Source of the DNA: Allacma fusca
Taxonomy: Eukaryota; Arthropoda; Collembola; Symphypleona; Sminthuridae
DNA length: 64,000 bases
Assembly (NCBI GenBank): GCA_947179485.1
Contig: OX359250.1
Coordinates: 3,369,661-3,433,660 of the forward strand
Direction: 5' to 3'
The notes beneath the pieces are model-generated. The model did no database searches and was not told the DNA's origin. It was given only the letters and a program-made list of their open reading frames with translations. Below, in pieces: positions 23,587 to 45,463 of this stretch (position 1 is its first letter; every line of letters starts with the position of its first letter). The position numbers were made by a program, and so were the translations under genes.

Positions 23587-26500
23587 CCTAATTTAATTGT
23601 AAGTCAATATATTGTTTTACGTATGTTACCAATTATGCGAAAACATTAAACATTTTTTTAGTTTTTTCCCTCCACGTTAGGTAGTCATAAGAACGCTTAG
23701 TACATATACCTATATTAGTTAATGGGTATGTTTTAGATATATTATTCCTGCCATGTGAACTTCATATTTTCCCTATTTCTTTTATTATATCTTTAAATCT
23801 GAAGCAAATCCAAAAATTTCTGTGGTCAGTAATAATAGTAGTTGTAAGGGGTATTACGGTATAGCTTGAAATTTGTAAACTTTTTTTTCCGCAATAATCC
23901 TTTTTTTTTCGGTATATATGTAATTATGTATAGTTCACATATCATTCACATGGGAAATCTTCCTCGGGATGCCTCTGTACTCACTTTAAGATTCTTAATG
24001 GGCTTACATATAGTATACATACTTGTTCTGAACACCCCACTTTGACAGGCAAACTGTAGCAACTCTACCATATATAAACTAAACCACTGATTTAAAAATA
24101 AGTATCAGCAGATTACATTCATTTTGATTCCCATTTCTCAAGGGTTCGTAGTTCGTACGGAAGGGACCTCATTAAAATACTCAGAGCATTTCGTCCTTGT
24201 AAATTCAATGGCCAGGGCCAGTAATCAAAAACTGTCAAGTCTTAATTATGGCCGGCAAAATTTTAATTTTTTTAAACGCAAATCCAGCGGAGTTTGTCCG
24301 CATATGTATGTATCCGTATATATATATAGATAGGCTCTAACGTTCTGCAACTCTACATATGTGTACTCACATGGTAGTACTTGTGACGTTCTAGAACGAC
24401 AAAAATCATTGCCGAGATTATTCCTTGTTTTTTTTTTTTAAAAAAAACTTTGTGGATGACAAATTGAACTTTTCCTTCCCCCTTGTTTTTTTTTGTATCC
24501 CTTAAAATGTTGTAATGCTGTAAAAGTTCTCCATTGTTCCAGTTCCCTAATTTCCTAAGCAAGCATTATTTCATTAAATTATTACCTACTTAATGTATTA
24601 TGTAATATTTCCCATCTTATAAATTCAAGTTTTTATCACTCTGTACAATATATGTGCTACTTACAAGCAAGTCAATATATGTGATACCTCAATGGTACAC
24701 CCCACAACACGTAAACTAAAAATAGTCAAGTCACAAGGACATTTGTGGAACTTTGTCGTTATTTCAAATTTAAATCTGTTTTTTGACTGTCCTTTCAAAA
24801 CTATCAAAGCCAACTTTTCCCTGATGATGAGGGTTTCCAAATCACAGCCTTTGCATATACAGAGGGTAGTTCATTTCATATCCCCGAACCCTGGCACTCC
24901 TAAGGGACTGACTCGTCATTTGATTTCTCTCCCCCCCCCCTTCCCCGCAGTTCGTAGCAAATTTTTGTCTACATTTTCGAACATTTGACACCGTGACCTT
25001 CTCACCGCTATCTCTTCACAGCTCCCTTCAAATCCAAAATTCCCTACAAGTGAGCTTTCAACCCAGGTAGGAACTTAGAAAATTCCGCTTTTGCTCCTTA
25101 TTTGTGATTTGTGACCACTCCAAAAAAATTGAGCTGTGAAGGAAAGAAATTTGAGAGAATCCGGGAAAGAATTTGCTCCACACTGCAAGGTATGACTCCC
25201 TTTTATGGGGGCTAGGAATGAGGGAAACTAATGACCCAACCCTGTACATCAATTCTGCTGAAGATTTCTTAGAGGGGGCAGGCACCTTTCTACTGAATTA
25301 TTCTCATTATTTTTGCAACCTACCTCAAAATACAGACTCAAGGAGATGAAAAAACGGGAAACTACACAAATATTCCTTGTGATAGGATGAAAGATGGAAA
25401 ATGATTCCGAGTATATATGCATTCAGCAGATATTTGCATGGCCTTGGTCATTAAATGTGTACAGTATTACAATAATAATTAATTTACAGTAAGTATTAAA
25501 TATATTAAGATATTAATAATAATATTCCTTGTAAACTAGCACGAGAGAGACTCCACACACGAAGACTATCGAGGGGTTACAGGTCAACTCTTGTTTGCGT
25601 ATATTAGGAAAGTTGGACAAATTATTCCATAAGAATATGACGTGGCATATTACAAAAACGGTAATTTTCACCATTATATCATTTTTTCGCATTGTAGATA
25701 AATTTTGGCATGAGCCTAAAGTACAAAGTTTATGCGACAACATCTTTCGTAATTTTATGAGGAAGGACAGAACAAAGAAACGAGAGACAACTTTTTTTTT
25801 ACACAGGTAGTAGTAATTATTATTATAGTTCTACTTCATCCATTTGTCAATAATATCTAGGATCAAAACGTTCCATTTATCTGTCTGCCGTAGGGGCAGT
25901 CATGCTAATAAATCAAGCGTGGTTCAACTCTTGTAATAATTATTCCTTTCGACAACTAACATGATCAATTTGTAAGCGCTTCCTGCGTCCATGCTTTTCC
26001 CGACTGGACTCGACTGATTTTTTTAAATTTACATGACAAAAACATCCTTTGGTTGAGAGTGGGTTCCAAAGAACTGTATAGTAACTCCCTTCCTCACATC
26101 TTATAATAATTATTAGTTAAGCAGACATATAGCAATCAAACTAACAAGAAAGATCCCACAAGTTTCTTGAAAAAAAAAAAGATTAACTCAACAAAGAGTC
26201 ACTCTTTTTTCTTGTAGAACAACGAATGAGTCAAACTCAGCGGAAGAACAGTTTGAGTAAACTGCTCAAATAATTTTATAAAATACATAAAGTTACATAT
26301 AAGCAATTATTATGAGGTAGTCGCAAAAAAAAACATAAAAGTTGACGTGGACATTTTCTAAATATTCACGGAAGTAATAGATCGAGTATATGCGTATAAT
26401 TAGGACATATCCTGGGCAATGAGTCACAATGGTCTAGATGCATTTAATTTAAAATCAAAATGACCTTAATGGATTTTACCTAAGAGCAGGATGATCTGTC

Positions 26501-29500
26501 CCTGCTATCTATTTGCATAGGATGTAGATCATTCTGATTTTAGGGAAACCACATATGGATCATTTGACTCTTAAGTCCAAGATACATCTGGAGCATTGGG
26601 CCTCTTCCCTGACGACATGTCCCTCAAGTGCGAATAAATGTGTGTCTCTGAATTTGTGCATCCCTGTAATGTACAAGGTTAACTCTAATTTGTAAACAGG
26701 AGTTGGAAAAAAAACGTAGTGTTTGAACTACTATTTGTGACTGGTGGCTTTCAGATGTTTTGCACGCGTATTGGGGGTAGGGTACATGGTGCACACATTG
26801 TATGTACATACATGCACAGTTGTATTTTGTGCAGATTTAACGGAATAAAGTTTATTCTTGATTCTAACATTAAGTGACTGATACTGCCCAGTACCAAAAA
26901 TATTTCTTAAAGAGAATATTCGTATAGATAGTTCATTTTTGCCTATAATATCAGGGGGACGTAAGCATAGCTTTCTCCAGAGGATGCAAATTAAAACTGA
27001 CTCATTAAACCTGGAATGACTTGGAACACCAGCCGATAAATATGTTTACTCAATTTTATTTTCTACATTTACTCAAAGCCGAAACTGTTGTAGTAACTCC
27101 AGCAAAAAAAAAAATATCAGACGTGTACGCTATGCTTTCATTCCTGCTCGTCAAACATATTTCCTTTACTCACTCATAGTACTATTATACACACCCTTAA
27201 ATATTTTGATTTTATTCATCTTATTTCTTCATTCGAACCAAAACTACGACACCTCTGGTTTGGCAACCGTGAGAAAAAATTTCTTAAAGGACAAGTGTTA
27301 GTTGGAAACATTACCTTGTGTTAATTTTCAATAATAGAATATGCATGTGTATCCGTTCTGATTCATTAGCAACCTCAAGTCAGAATTTTGAGTCATGTTA
27401 GTCTGAGGAAACGTCCGCTCCAACGACCTGGACGTCTAGGAAAGAAACCATTCGCAGTAGCATTTAATTTTAATGTTAACTTTAATGGGAAGGTTTCTGA
27501 ACGGTCAAGAGCCGAGAAATGCGGAAAAGTTTCAGGAAGATAACAACTACAATCGCAATTACTTCAAGCGATCCGTGTTTGTACAAAGATTCTATTTTTG
27601 GCCCGAGCCTCTCTGTCTACACACCTTGTCTTGTAACCGATCTCAATTAAATCTGAAGTAGTTGATACCACAAGATAATTTACTGGTAATATCCATACGA
27701 TTGGTAATACTCAGTCGCCCGGAATTAATTGAAGATAATGTCTCTTCCTAAAATTGATTTAACTTGTAATTTGGATCTTGTCCTCAAGCTTCAATAATCC
27801 TTCCTCAAAGTACAAGGAATGTGAGAGGAGATCGGTCATCCTCATCAGAGCATTAAACTTACAATGCTAAAAAATTCATGGGGACAAATGTCCTGGCTCA
27901 GAAATGATCTCGTCATATGTCTCATAATCAGTGGGCAGATGAGACGACAGAACTGCACTTGTACTCTTGAGTTTGAGTGACAGATTTAGACATGTACACT
28001 GTAAGTACAGTCCCTCCACATTAAACACAAGACGCTTCAATGCAGATGACACCTCTATGGAAAAGATGTCCATCTGTAACAGCATCTGGTAGGAGAGGCA
28101 TCCAGGTGGAAGATGTCAGTGCATTAGTACAAGACAAGGCTCAAGTTTCTTCTGTACAGGCAAAATATTCATGAGGAGTGTATTTCACCATAAAACCATG
28201 CTTGCTCAAAGGGAATCTTTACCCTTACCAAAGATAATCTGATGAAAAAGATCTATAGCCAAATTTAACGTTTAGCCACACGTCAGAGTTCTAAATTTTC
28301 TCAATTGCTCCATTAACAAGACATTCTGACTGAGGTTGAGGATGCGGATGGGTGCTTTTGAACGAAAAACCTTCAGAAGCACGTACCACTTGGGTATTCT
28401 TCCAGACTATAATTTATTATTCTAGGATTGACAGATCGTTGAAAGCTCAAAACTCAAAATTAATTTCCCAAACGTTCTTTGATCTTCCTATACGTCCAAT
28501 TATTGAAAGTATTCCTTCGATACATGACTGCCGTAATTAACATAATCCTTTCCTCTACTATAGCATACAATTTGTAGTACATATGGAATTTGCGATGTAA
28601 CACCCCAAGTATTGAACATAGAAACGTGTATAGTAGCTCATTCGAGCCGTCGTACTGACCCCGAATAGATTTTATTTTTTTTACTAACTATAAATAATAA
28701 AAAGCTCGTTGTCCAGTCGAAACAGAAAATGCTAACAAACAATCATTAATTTGTAGTATTCACTGCAGGAAATGAGATAACTTATAGTTTAACATTTCCT
28801 TTGGCTTGAGGGTATACTAAAGCGGAATGTAACCAGACTCAGAACAGTGGAACAGACTTACAGGAGTAAAAATAATAGTATTTATTTATTTTTTCTGAAT
28901 ACAAAAGCCATTTGGAATTGATTTTAGTTAACACGAAGAAAAACCTAGGAGCTGTGACTGATCTGTTCAAGAGTTGTTGTGCTTCGGAAGCACCGCTACA
29001 AATTCAATGTATGTAATATGTAACCGTACTTCCAACTCGTTGAAAACATCCATTGCTTTCACATGGTGCACAAAGTATTAAAAATGACCAGTCTGTACAA
29101 AAAAACTCTGTTGAGTCAACAGATCGTTGAAAGAAAATAAAAATACTTGCTAGACGAGATCCACCAGTATTTACTTGTTATTTTTACAAAGAGTAAAAGG
29201 GGGGGGGGAACAAGTACTTAAAGCAGTTTCATTTATGTTATTCCTACATAACATTTGATTTGCATTATCGTCGCGTACATGGTTGCTTGCGTAGTCATGA
29301 TTTGAAAGTTTCCGTAAAAATTGCTTCCCCAGATTTCAATCCAGATATGCTTTCTCAGATACAGGAACCAAAAACTTTGCCATCTGATAGAAAATAACTT
29401 TCAACCCAATCAACTATACAACTTTCTGTGCGACTTCTGTTGAAATCAATACCCAAGGGAAGGGAATGAATACTTGAGAATACAAAGACTAGCACGATAT

Positions 29501-31889
29501 ATTTGATTGAACATCGGATATACCGGAAATAAAAGCAGACCTAATTATTTTAAGCATAAATACTCACCTCACGTACATAAACATATGTACATATACATAC
29601 AGGCATGCTCGTACAAACACATACACGGAGGGAAGGACCTTCATATTGAATTTCAGTACAAGTTCTCATTCAATGCCAAAATCCGCCAACCTTAGTCTAT
29701 ATTGTCATAAATGAGATTTTTTTTTTGCCTTAAACATGTTCACATGAAATAATTATTACCTAAAATACATAAGCTTTTAAACTCACATCCACAAAACCTT
29801 AGAAGTTACTAGGATCCCTTTACTATTACGAGTTGCAGAACAGCATGTGGATGTACGCTCAACAGACAACCACTACATACTGACCCAGATATTGCTATTG
29901 TAACCTGTCACACCGAATTCGAGACACGCCGACCTGACCTATAGGTGCTTTCGGGAGAGAGGGAGTTGTTTTTTTTTATCGTACTGTACACTGCATAATA
30001 TACGTATATAGATACAGGCGTCCTATAGTGTGCTCACTCTCTTTTCTAGTAATACTAATTCCTAAGCAAAATGCTTGACGCTCCTCGCCCAAAGCGAGAT
30101 GCTGATTGAAATTCGCACATATATCTTCCAAGAAAAAACTCATTATTTCATGTAGTCCGTAGCTTTTGCAGGTAAATCACTTGCGAAGCATTGCGAACCT
30201 CCAGTCAGAACTGTGCCTTAGATTTCTGCGTGTCAATAACAAATTAAAGATTTTTAGCTACGGGTCAATAAGTTCGTACACGGGGGTGTACGTTTTGGTT
30301 ATTGTTTGTACCAAATTGTAAACACAGATACTGCATTGAACTAATGTATTGAGTTAACTGTGCGTTTTCGGAGCTAGTCACACTCTATTCTGCTCCTCCA
30401 CAATCTCACAGGAGGACCCTTTTTTATGTACAGTAACCGTTAATCATTTTTTGTCATGTTCACAACCGTGGACATTGCTTTGCGCGTTTCAATAATTATA
30501 TTTGAACTTGAATGTTATGAACTGCTCTAAAATATATATTATTAAATTAGGAAATCATTCCTAAAGCTTTTTGTAAGCATAATCTGTAGAGTATCAGGTA
30601 ATTCTTGAATAATTCAAATTATGCATAAAATGTCGTCCCTCTGCATTACGTCTCCTCAAGAGTGAGTAACGCAGGGGAACACTCAGTTCATCTCGACTGA
30701 AAATGAGTGTTAGAATATGGAAAAATAACATGTACCTATTACTTGTCTAAAAATTTTGATTTTATGTTTTTGTGCTCATGCTTGTCTAGTTTGTAAATAG
30801 AAACATTAATCCCCTGGAGTTCATTAAAGAGCATAAATGGGATTAATGAAAGAGTTCTACTTAGCAATTACAATGTAAATAATGTAGTATTTGGCTTGTT
30901 CGCATTTACACTGAGAAGGTCACAATATTGGATTTCTTGCAATCATAGTTAATGTTAACAATAATTATAACTGCTTATTGTTAGATTATATAATAACTAC
31001 AATTTCAAGGGTTTTTTATGTGCTACCAATTGAGAAATCATATGCAATGCTACAATGTTTTGTTTAGATATAATTTAGTTACAGCTACACTCATCAATCA
31101 CCATATAATTCAGCCAGGTAGAGGTAAAAATTGAAGGTTGTTACCATCGCGGCATTCTACAGTACCTTCGAAAGATATAACAAACATTTTCCGCTTGTAC
31201 ATCTGTTTCTTTTTATGTTTTAAGAATGTCATATAAAAATCTGTGTACGAAATGTCCTCATCAACCGCACCATACAGTTTGTATATACATATGTACTTGT
31301 GGTTGTTGTGGTACTACCCCTCCAAGTCAACATTCAATCACTAACGTGTTGTCACAACTATCCAAAAAAGCTACATCCCTGTACCTTGTTATAAACTTGT
31401 ATCATCACCTCACCCAAGAACACTAAAGTCTAGTAACCGAGACACTAGTAGTTTGTTAACCTAAAACACCACGAGGTCACACATGGGTTGCCAATTCTCC
31501 TGTAAAGGACACCAAAACGCAAGTAAGTAGGGATCGTTTCATGACTTACAGCTGACTATTTCTACTATTATAAAATCCATTGTATCTTAACTAGATGTTG
31601 TGTGAACCGGAAAAAGGTATAAGTATACTGCAGGGTGTTCCATTATCACGTAAAGTCGAAATATTACACAAAGGGTCCTTTTCACTTTCTCTTCAATCAG
31701 GATTGTAAGACTTATTTGAAATCATGCAGCAATTACACTTAATAAAGAAAAACTATAAATTGGTACCATTAAATATGTGCATTAAAAATGCACGATGTAC
31801 CCGATAAGTTCCAAAAAAGCGCTTTCAGTGTAATTGCCGCACAACAGAGCAAAGATTGAGGAGGCTACATTTTGTTTTACTAGAAACCA

Positions 31890-31895
31890 TTTATT
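31890..31895 (-). terminator. candidate poly(A) signal of G-alpha-o
   Basis: TTTATT on the plus strand is AATAAA in the sense of G-alpha-o, about 690 bp past its stop codon. I saw no AATAAA between it and the stop codon. Position and match only; no transcript evidence. Confidence 0.35.
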
Positions 31896-32585
31896 GATAC
31901 CTTTCACGTATGTATAGCAAGACGTAGAATAATATAAGAAATCAACAGTAAAAAATGAAGAAAATAAATGGATATGAAAAATCAAAGGAATACTGAAGTA
32001 AATGTAGTAATTACGCGTAAATATATGATTATACTCTATTCACATATGACTGCAGAATCAATCAAGAAGTCAAGGCAGAAAACTGTTTTACATTATGTTC
32101 GTACAAAAACGTATCATAAGCGCACATTTTATATGGTCGAGATGTGAAATCTTAAGCAAACAAAAACAAGCAAAAACATCTACAAATAAAATTAAAACTT
32201 TGAACTACAAAAAATATTCCAGCCCGGAAACTCAATGGTATCGAACCAATTAAATGCAGCGGGGCAGTATAGAGTAAATTAATTAACGAAGACAATAATT
32301 ATTAATAGTAGTTCAATAATAATAAAACAGACACATAACTGTTCAACTCTAGATAGTTATATCAGACACGATTAACATTTCTCGTTACGTGCAGTGTAAG
32401 CAAGGTACATAGCTGAGTTTACGTAAACTTAACAAATTATACCCATGGCTTTTTGATTATTTGCGCTCACAATCAGTATTGAAGCAAATCGAATTACGCT
32501 ATTCCCCTACCATTGCATGCAGAAGTTGTTATTCACATACGGTGCCAGAAGTTATATCACTATAGTTTTGAAGAGGAAACAGAGA

Positions 32586-39715
<7,130 letters not shown>

Positions 39716-40418
39716 CTGAAATAGTCAAGAAATATTATCATTCTTAAAATGCGGTCCGAAGTGACACAATGTACATACAAGAAAATCTTTAAACGCTATT
39801 ATCTATCAGTAACTTCCTAATGTTTCGTGTGCTGTCTGCAAGTTAATGCTAACATTAAACAAGAAAACACGGCCACTCAAATTATCCCTTAACTACAAGA
39901 AATATTATTATCCCATTGCAATTACTTCCATTCTTCCAGCCCAGGTAACAATACCTGCTTCTTTTTGATGAGTATGCTTAGAAAATACTACCCAATCTAA
40001 CTGAACCAAACGCAACAGCGTACACCTGGTGTTCGGAAACTTCAAATGGTAAACCTATCAGTAGGGAGCTCTGAGTTGTCAATTTTGTTATATTAGCAGA
40101 ACTTCCACAATAACACAATGAATTACATACATATAAGAGCGAGATCATTTCAGGGAGGTCGAAAACGGGCTTATTGTACTATCAAAGGCAATCCGGTAAT
40201 TTTAATATAATATTTTGTTCTCCAAGAAAACAATTTTATATTTTGACTTAAGCAGATGTCTACCGCATCCATTTTGGAGACACTACCGAATTTCATTAAA
40301 ATCAGTTAAGATTTGTTCCGGGTATGAGCATGCTTCGAAAGGTATATTTTTCAGGTCTGAAGTCCCGCTCTATACAAGGGGGGATCGGAGTAACGTATTG
40401 GTGGTCCAAAGTTACTCA

Positions 40419-40422
<4 letters not shown>

Positions 40423-40456
<34 letters not shown>
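40423..40456. repeat. (AG)17 microsatellite
   Basis: Uninterrupted AG units upstream of G-alpha-o. Confidence 0.95.
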
Positions 40457-40457
<1 letters not shown>

Positions 40458-42214
40458 AACTGGACAGGAAGCACTGCTCGTGTAATAAAATTAATAAGTC
40501 TGGGGTTTTTCCGTCTAATCATAAAAGTCCCACTCACTTGTAAGCGTTAATCAAGTCAGTGCAATTGTACAGATACAAGGGCTAAGAATTTCACTCAAGC
40601 CATTAACACACTCACTGAATGAAATTCCATAAAAAGGAGCTTTGGTTTGGGATTTGGATGGTAGCCCTTTTAAACAACTAACTAGGCTCGACATTGGGCT
40701 AGACGGCTTCCAAGTGGAACGCACTTGTAATAAATCTATACTTCCTGGTTAATCTCATGGACATGATTAATGTATGTAGCTTTACTAGTTTAAGCACAAA
40801 TGCGGGCTCTGTAAGGGCTGAGACCGAATCAACCAGTAAGCGTATTACTTCCTAGTTGTTCACCGGACAGGTAGAAAGGTGTGATTGTTTTCACGGAAAT
40901 TACATCCTTTGAATAAACTAAGCCTACTAATTCCCCCTTCATGACAGGTTATTTAATTCGCTTAAACCGTTACATTAGATGAGAAACCCTTTCGTTTGCT
41001 ACTAAATTTCATGTGTTGCAAAAACTTTTCTCAAGAAAGTAAGTCGGATTTTTTTTTTGTTTAAACTCGAATCAACAACAAACTGGTTATTCTCAAGCAG
41101 AGTTTTCTGAAGAATATGTTCAAAGCTTGTTTGTAGGACATTTTATGGGCTTTCCAGGAAGGTATCCGATAGGTCTCTCCGTTAGGAATTCTGAACACAA
41201 GCCTAGAACATAGGGAGCAAGGTCCGGAGAAATGTATTCTCAGGAGCAGAAGTAAGGAAGACTAGAAGAAGGAAGGATTTGCGTCGTTTTATCATGGAAG
41301 AAAAGGAAATTTTCAGGGTTTTTCAGAAAGATATTTGATAGGTTCCTCCCTTGCGAACTGTTGACAAGACAGGAATAATAGGGCGCAAGCTTGGAAGAAC
41401 TCAGCCTCTAGAGCTAGGGAGAAGATGCGGAGGAGAAAATTTCTGGTGAGATATTTCTCTTGCCAAGCCTGTGACATGAACAAAACTATTTCAAGGCACA
41501 GAGCTAGTAGCGAATTTCATAGGGATTCATTAGAATCTAATATCATTAGCTTAAGTTGAAAACTGGGGTCGTTGGAGACTAAAATGTGACGCGGACTATT
41601 TAATTATTTCATTAAGGTGTAGGTGAGGACAATATTTTTGCTTCATTTAAATCTCCCGTTACATTTTTGACTCACAATCAGCGGATGATATTAGATTTGA
41701 ACGGATCCTCATGACGTTTTTACAAGCTTTGACTGTGGATTTATAAGATCAGCATAATTCAGTGCTTTATGGAACCTAACCAAATAGGACATCCAGCATG
41801 GACAACATGGTCAAGAATATATGACGAAGTTAAAAGTCAAAGTGTGTGCGGAAGCATTTCAACGTTTAAAACCTACCTAACCGAAATTAGAGATGATTTA
41901 AAAATGCACACTCAGTCAAAAACTATAGGTTTGGAATGTCGGATCGGATGTATTATTTACTGGAGGGATTGTGATGGAGCGGATTATAACCGCGCACGAT
42001 TTTCATCGACGCCATCATTTTCGGTACACTTATTTTGCTATTTCACTAGAAGTTACAATGGCTAACAGGCGGGACTAAAGATTTTTTGTCTGGATTGTAA
42101 TTTCTCACAATAAGCACAATAACGGCTGAGCTCCATTCTTCGTGACTGTCACCCGCATCGTAGTCCGAGGGTGATTATAACACCTAATGCATGCATGTCG
42201 TATGTAGGAGGTTC

Positions 42215-43493
42215 AGGGTTCGTTCAAATATAATATAACCACCCCAGACATGTCAACACAGCTCCTTTCATAGTCCCAAAAGGAACCATAACTTCTTAAA
42301 AAACCATCGAATTAGGTTTCATACGACCATATCAACACTTTTTACAGCTTTGCCATCGCGGTTTAGTCCGCTAGGATCTTGGTTTTAAAACCACAGTGAA
42401 GCATATATTGAAGGGTTTGCATCCCATTAGGGATCTCTACGGTGCGGTGGTCCGGGATAAGTAAATTTTTAAAATCACAATTAATTATCGCCAAGAAAGT
42501 TCATTTGCACATTTCTTTGAGAATTTTGTTCCCTCAACCCAGTGAGCTAGTATTTGTGAGTATTAGATCGGTTTTATTAGCGGTAGCAGGATCCAGAACA
42601 CCTGGCAGGAATATTATCTCGACCAGGTTTGAAAATAGTAAGTAAAAGGTGAGAATTCACCGGACCTAATGCCTCTTGAACATCAGTGGTCCAGATACGA
42701 GGAGGGCTGAAGGCCGCTGACAAAAAACTAATAAAGCACAACTCATTGATGTGGGTCTGATCGACTGGGGCAACATAGGACAGGAAATGATCTGATTCTG
42801 AGCTGTCACCAAGGCTACGCATGAAAGGGAGCATAAAAAGAGAGACTACTGCCATGTAAAAGAAAATGTAACGCATGTAATAGTAGTTTTACAACTGAGG
42901 ATATAATAAATTCTCCAATGTTACGAATGCCTTTTTTTAGCATCGCTTCTGTAATAATACGTCGAGGCGGTTTTGTGAGTGCTACTTAAACAACAGTTAA
43001 GACGAAGAAACTAAGGAAGGGGAACGTGCTAGCAATATTTTTGGCGACAACAACAATAATAATGTATAGTGAGGGGAAATGGACTTCAGGGTATTTGTCC
43101 CACTCTCCCAGCTCTGCACGCTTGCCATTTAAAAGAGTGACCCTTTTACTATGAACCGTACATGTGGTTGCTTACCACTCATCCATATAGGCCTCTCACA
43201 TGTGTAACACAGAAATAAATGAGTCCCCTGCTTTACCTATTAAGGGTTGTAGAGCGGTGTAAAAAAAAACCGATATTGTTTACGAGGCACATGAAAAGAC
43301 ACCACCTTGCCGTCAGTTTTCTTTTACTCCAACCCTACCCCACCAGTTATCCTCCTGCACCGCCCCTCCCTATGTTTATAATGTGAAATCATGTGGAGCC
43401 ATACGGTTTCTCTTTAGCCGTCTGTTTTTCAACACCCACCTACACCCTATGCACCTTTTCCCCGTATTATAACCGTATATTTGAACGAACCCT
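42215..43493. mobile_element. putative non-autonomous transposon with 18-bp inverted ends
   Basis: AGGGTTCGTTCAAATATA occurs at 42215-42232 and in perfect inverted form at 43476-43493. Matching continues loosely inside (AATATAACC / CGGTTATAA). The spacing is 1.28 kb. No target duplication was convincing, and no transposase was recognised; a 99-codon minus frame (42577-42876) lies inside without family similarity. Superfamily unknown. Confidence 0.6.
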
Positions 43494-45425
43494 CCCAATG
43501 TGCCTGGAGTTGAGTACATATATATAAATATGTAATATGTATATAGAATTTCCAAGAATTTATTACTACTATTTATTACTAATAGGCTTATTCTTTTCCT
43601 AGTGGAAATGTGGTAAGTTATCAGGAGTGCTCCAAAAAATAAGTAATTAAAGCATCTCCTGTTTCAACCTTTTAAATCTACTAAACAATCCCAGTTGTTT
43701 AGAAATAGTGTGTATCTAATATAGGGATATATCCTCCATACGTGCGGATTTAATTGAAATCCGAAGACCCAGAACTTTTGGTCATATATGGTGGCTACTA
43801 TATGGTCAAGTCTAATAAAGAAATCGGCGTGATGCATTGCTCCTACATAGGCTACAGTACTCGTGCAACAGAAGTCGTACTCACAGACTCATTTGAGACT
43901 ACCATAATCGCCGTACATTCAAAATAGCATGTATGCCCAGGTCTCGGGGAAAGTTAACGATAAGGCTAATGGTTTGATAAAGTTTTTATTAGAAACTTAC
44001 ACTCGAGAAATAATGTACTGTTTCTGTCGCCGCTGGAAGTAGCCGTAACTAACTGTAGGTATAATAATTATTACTCCAGTTTTACACGTGCACCCGTGCC
44101 AGTTTTGTATTTGTCAAACATGTCAATGTTGCATGACCCATGTATAACACTCACTTACGAGTCCTACAGGTACATCTATATATTTATATCTAGGCTCATC
44201 AAATGCCAAATGAGTAACTATGAATTCAAGTTTTGCACGACATTTCCTAATTTCCAGAGTTCCAATTTCAAAACCCTCCAAGCTTTATATACGCCGATAC
44301 TGAAATTGTGCCCAACTCTTCCTTACGCTAGTTGCTAAAAACTTCACTCAGCAAACTACTACTTAGTACAGACAAGGCTGGTAGACGTGAGGACGGAAAT
44401 CATGCAACGAAAGCACATTACGCAAATGCATGTTGTACTCAATAATAATAATTATTATTATAGTTACGCTTACTGCAGAGTCGGGTTTAAGAACCTAAAC
44501 AATTATATTTTAATATTCTAGAATTTCAAAAGCAACAACTGTAGCCATGTGTGAGAGCCTGCGTTACACGTTACCATGACTAGGTTTATAACTAGGCTAT
44601 GCCCAAGGAGTTACTCATTTATATTTAACCCAGCACTTCGGGAACCCAATATGGGTGAGGTGAGACCCACTACAATAAAATACGGCAGAGGAGCATAAAT
44701 GGCTTGCTGGATTTTTTGAAGAGAAAAAAGTGCCAAATTTTTGAATACATGAATTTCTTCTTGTAAAACATACTTAATTTGTTCTCCTTCCCGTCCTTTA
44801 CTCAGGCAAGTGGAAGAAATCTGAATCGTACAGGCAGAATGAGTACATGAGGATATATTTTTTGTGTACATTGGGGACTACGGAAGAGTCCATAAGTGCC
44901 CTGTGCTCCACTCGACATTGTCAGTGCTCATTACAAGTATGAGTCCGGCTCATCTTTAGTTATATAGATACTAGTCTAGATCTAACTCCTATATCGACTA
45001 CCGACTCCCATGGACACAAGATCTTGATCAACAAATCATCTCGTGACACTTATTACTACATGTATGATTTCCCCATGTGTTCTCCCTCTGTGTTCGTTTC
45101 TCTCTTCCGAGCCCATCAAGACATTACCTCTTCATGTCTTTATTGAGACAGATAAAGGCATTCAAGCATTAATGTATCAACACGAAATTATGAAAGGTTT
45201 CCATCAATAGCTCGAAAATCATCACTAATGAACAAGGTTGCAACTCTGCTCAAAACTAAATTAGGCATTAGTGCCCCCTCCATAATTCTTTTGCCAGGCT
45301 TTCAAAAAAATTTAATTTCCCGACGTGTTTTCAGACATTTCCAGGCTGAGTAAACAAAATGATGACAGGAAAGGAGAATGTCAAAGAGAAATCGATCAGT
45401 GGGTTTACAGGAAGCAGTGAGCAGT

Positions 45426-45462
<37 letters not shown>
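45426..45462. repeat. (GA)n microsatellite with one interruption
   Basis: GA units with a single AAA interruption, in the 5' flank of G-alpha-o. Confidence 0.9.

Positions 45463-45463
<1 letters not shown>

Larger units (their letters stand above)
21243..32585. other. intergenic region between fw-like gene and G-alpha-o
   Basis: 11.3 kb with no supportable protein or RNA gene. The left part must contain the fw-like 5' UTR and promoter; the right part (from about 31.9 kb) the G-alpha-o 3' UTR. An AATAAA for the minus strand lies at 31890-31895, about 0.7 kb past the G-alpha-o stop. A 15-16-bp tandem repeat (22178-22246), a TA run (23550-23577) and a fragment similar to a mobile-element end (31631-31643) are the only structured pieces I see. 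Confidence 0.6.

Noticed and set aside
31782..31985. Minus-strand frame ending in ELIGYIVHF
   Set aside because: Considered as a transposase remnant, but no DDE-type motif and no clear family; lies in the likely G-alpha-o 3' UTR.
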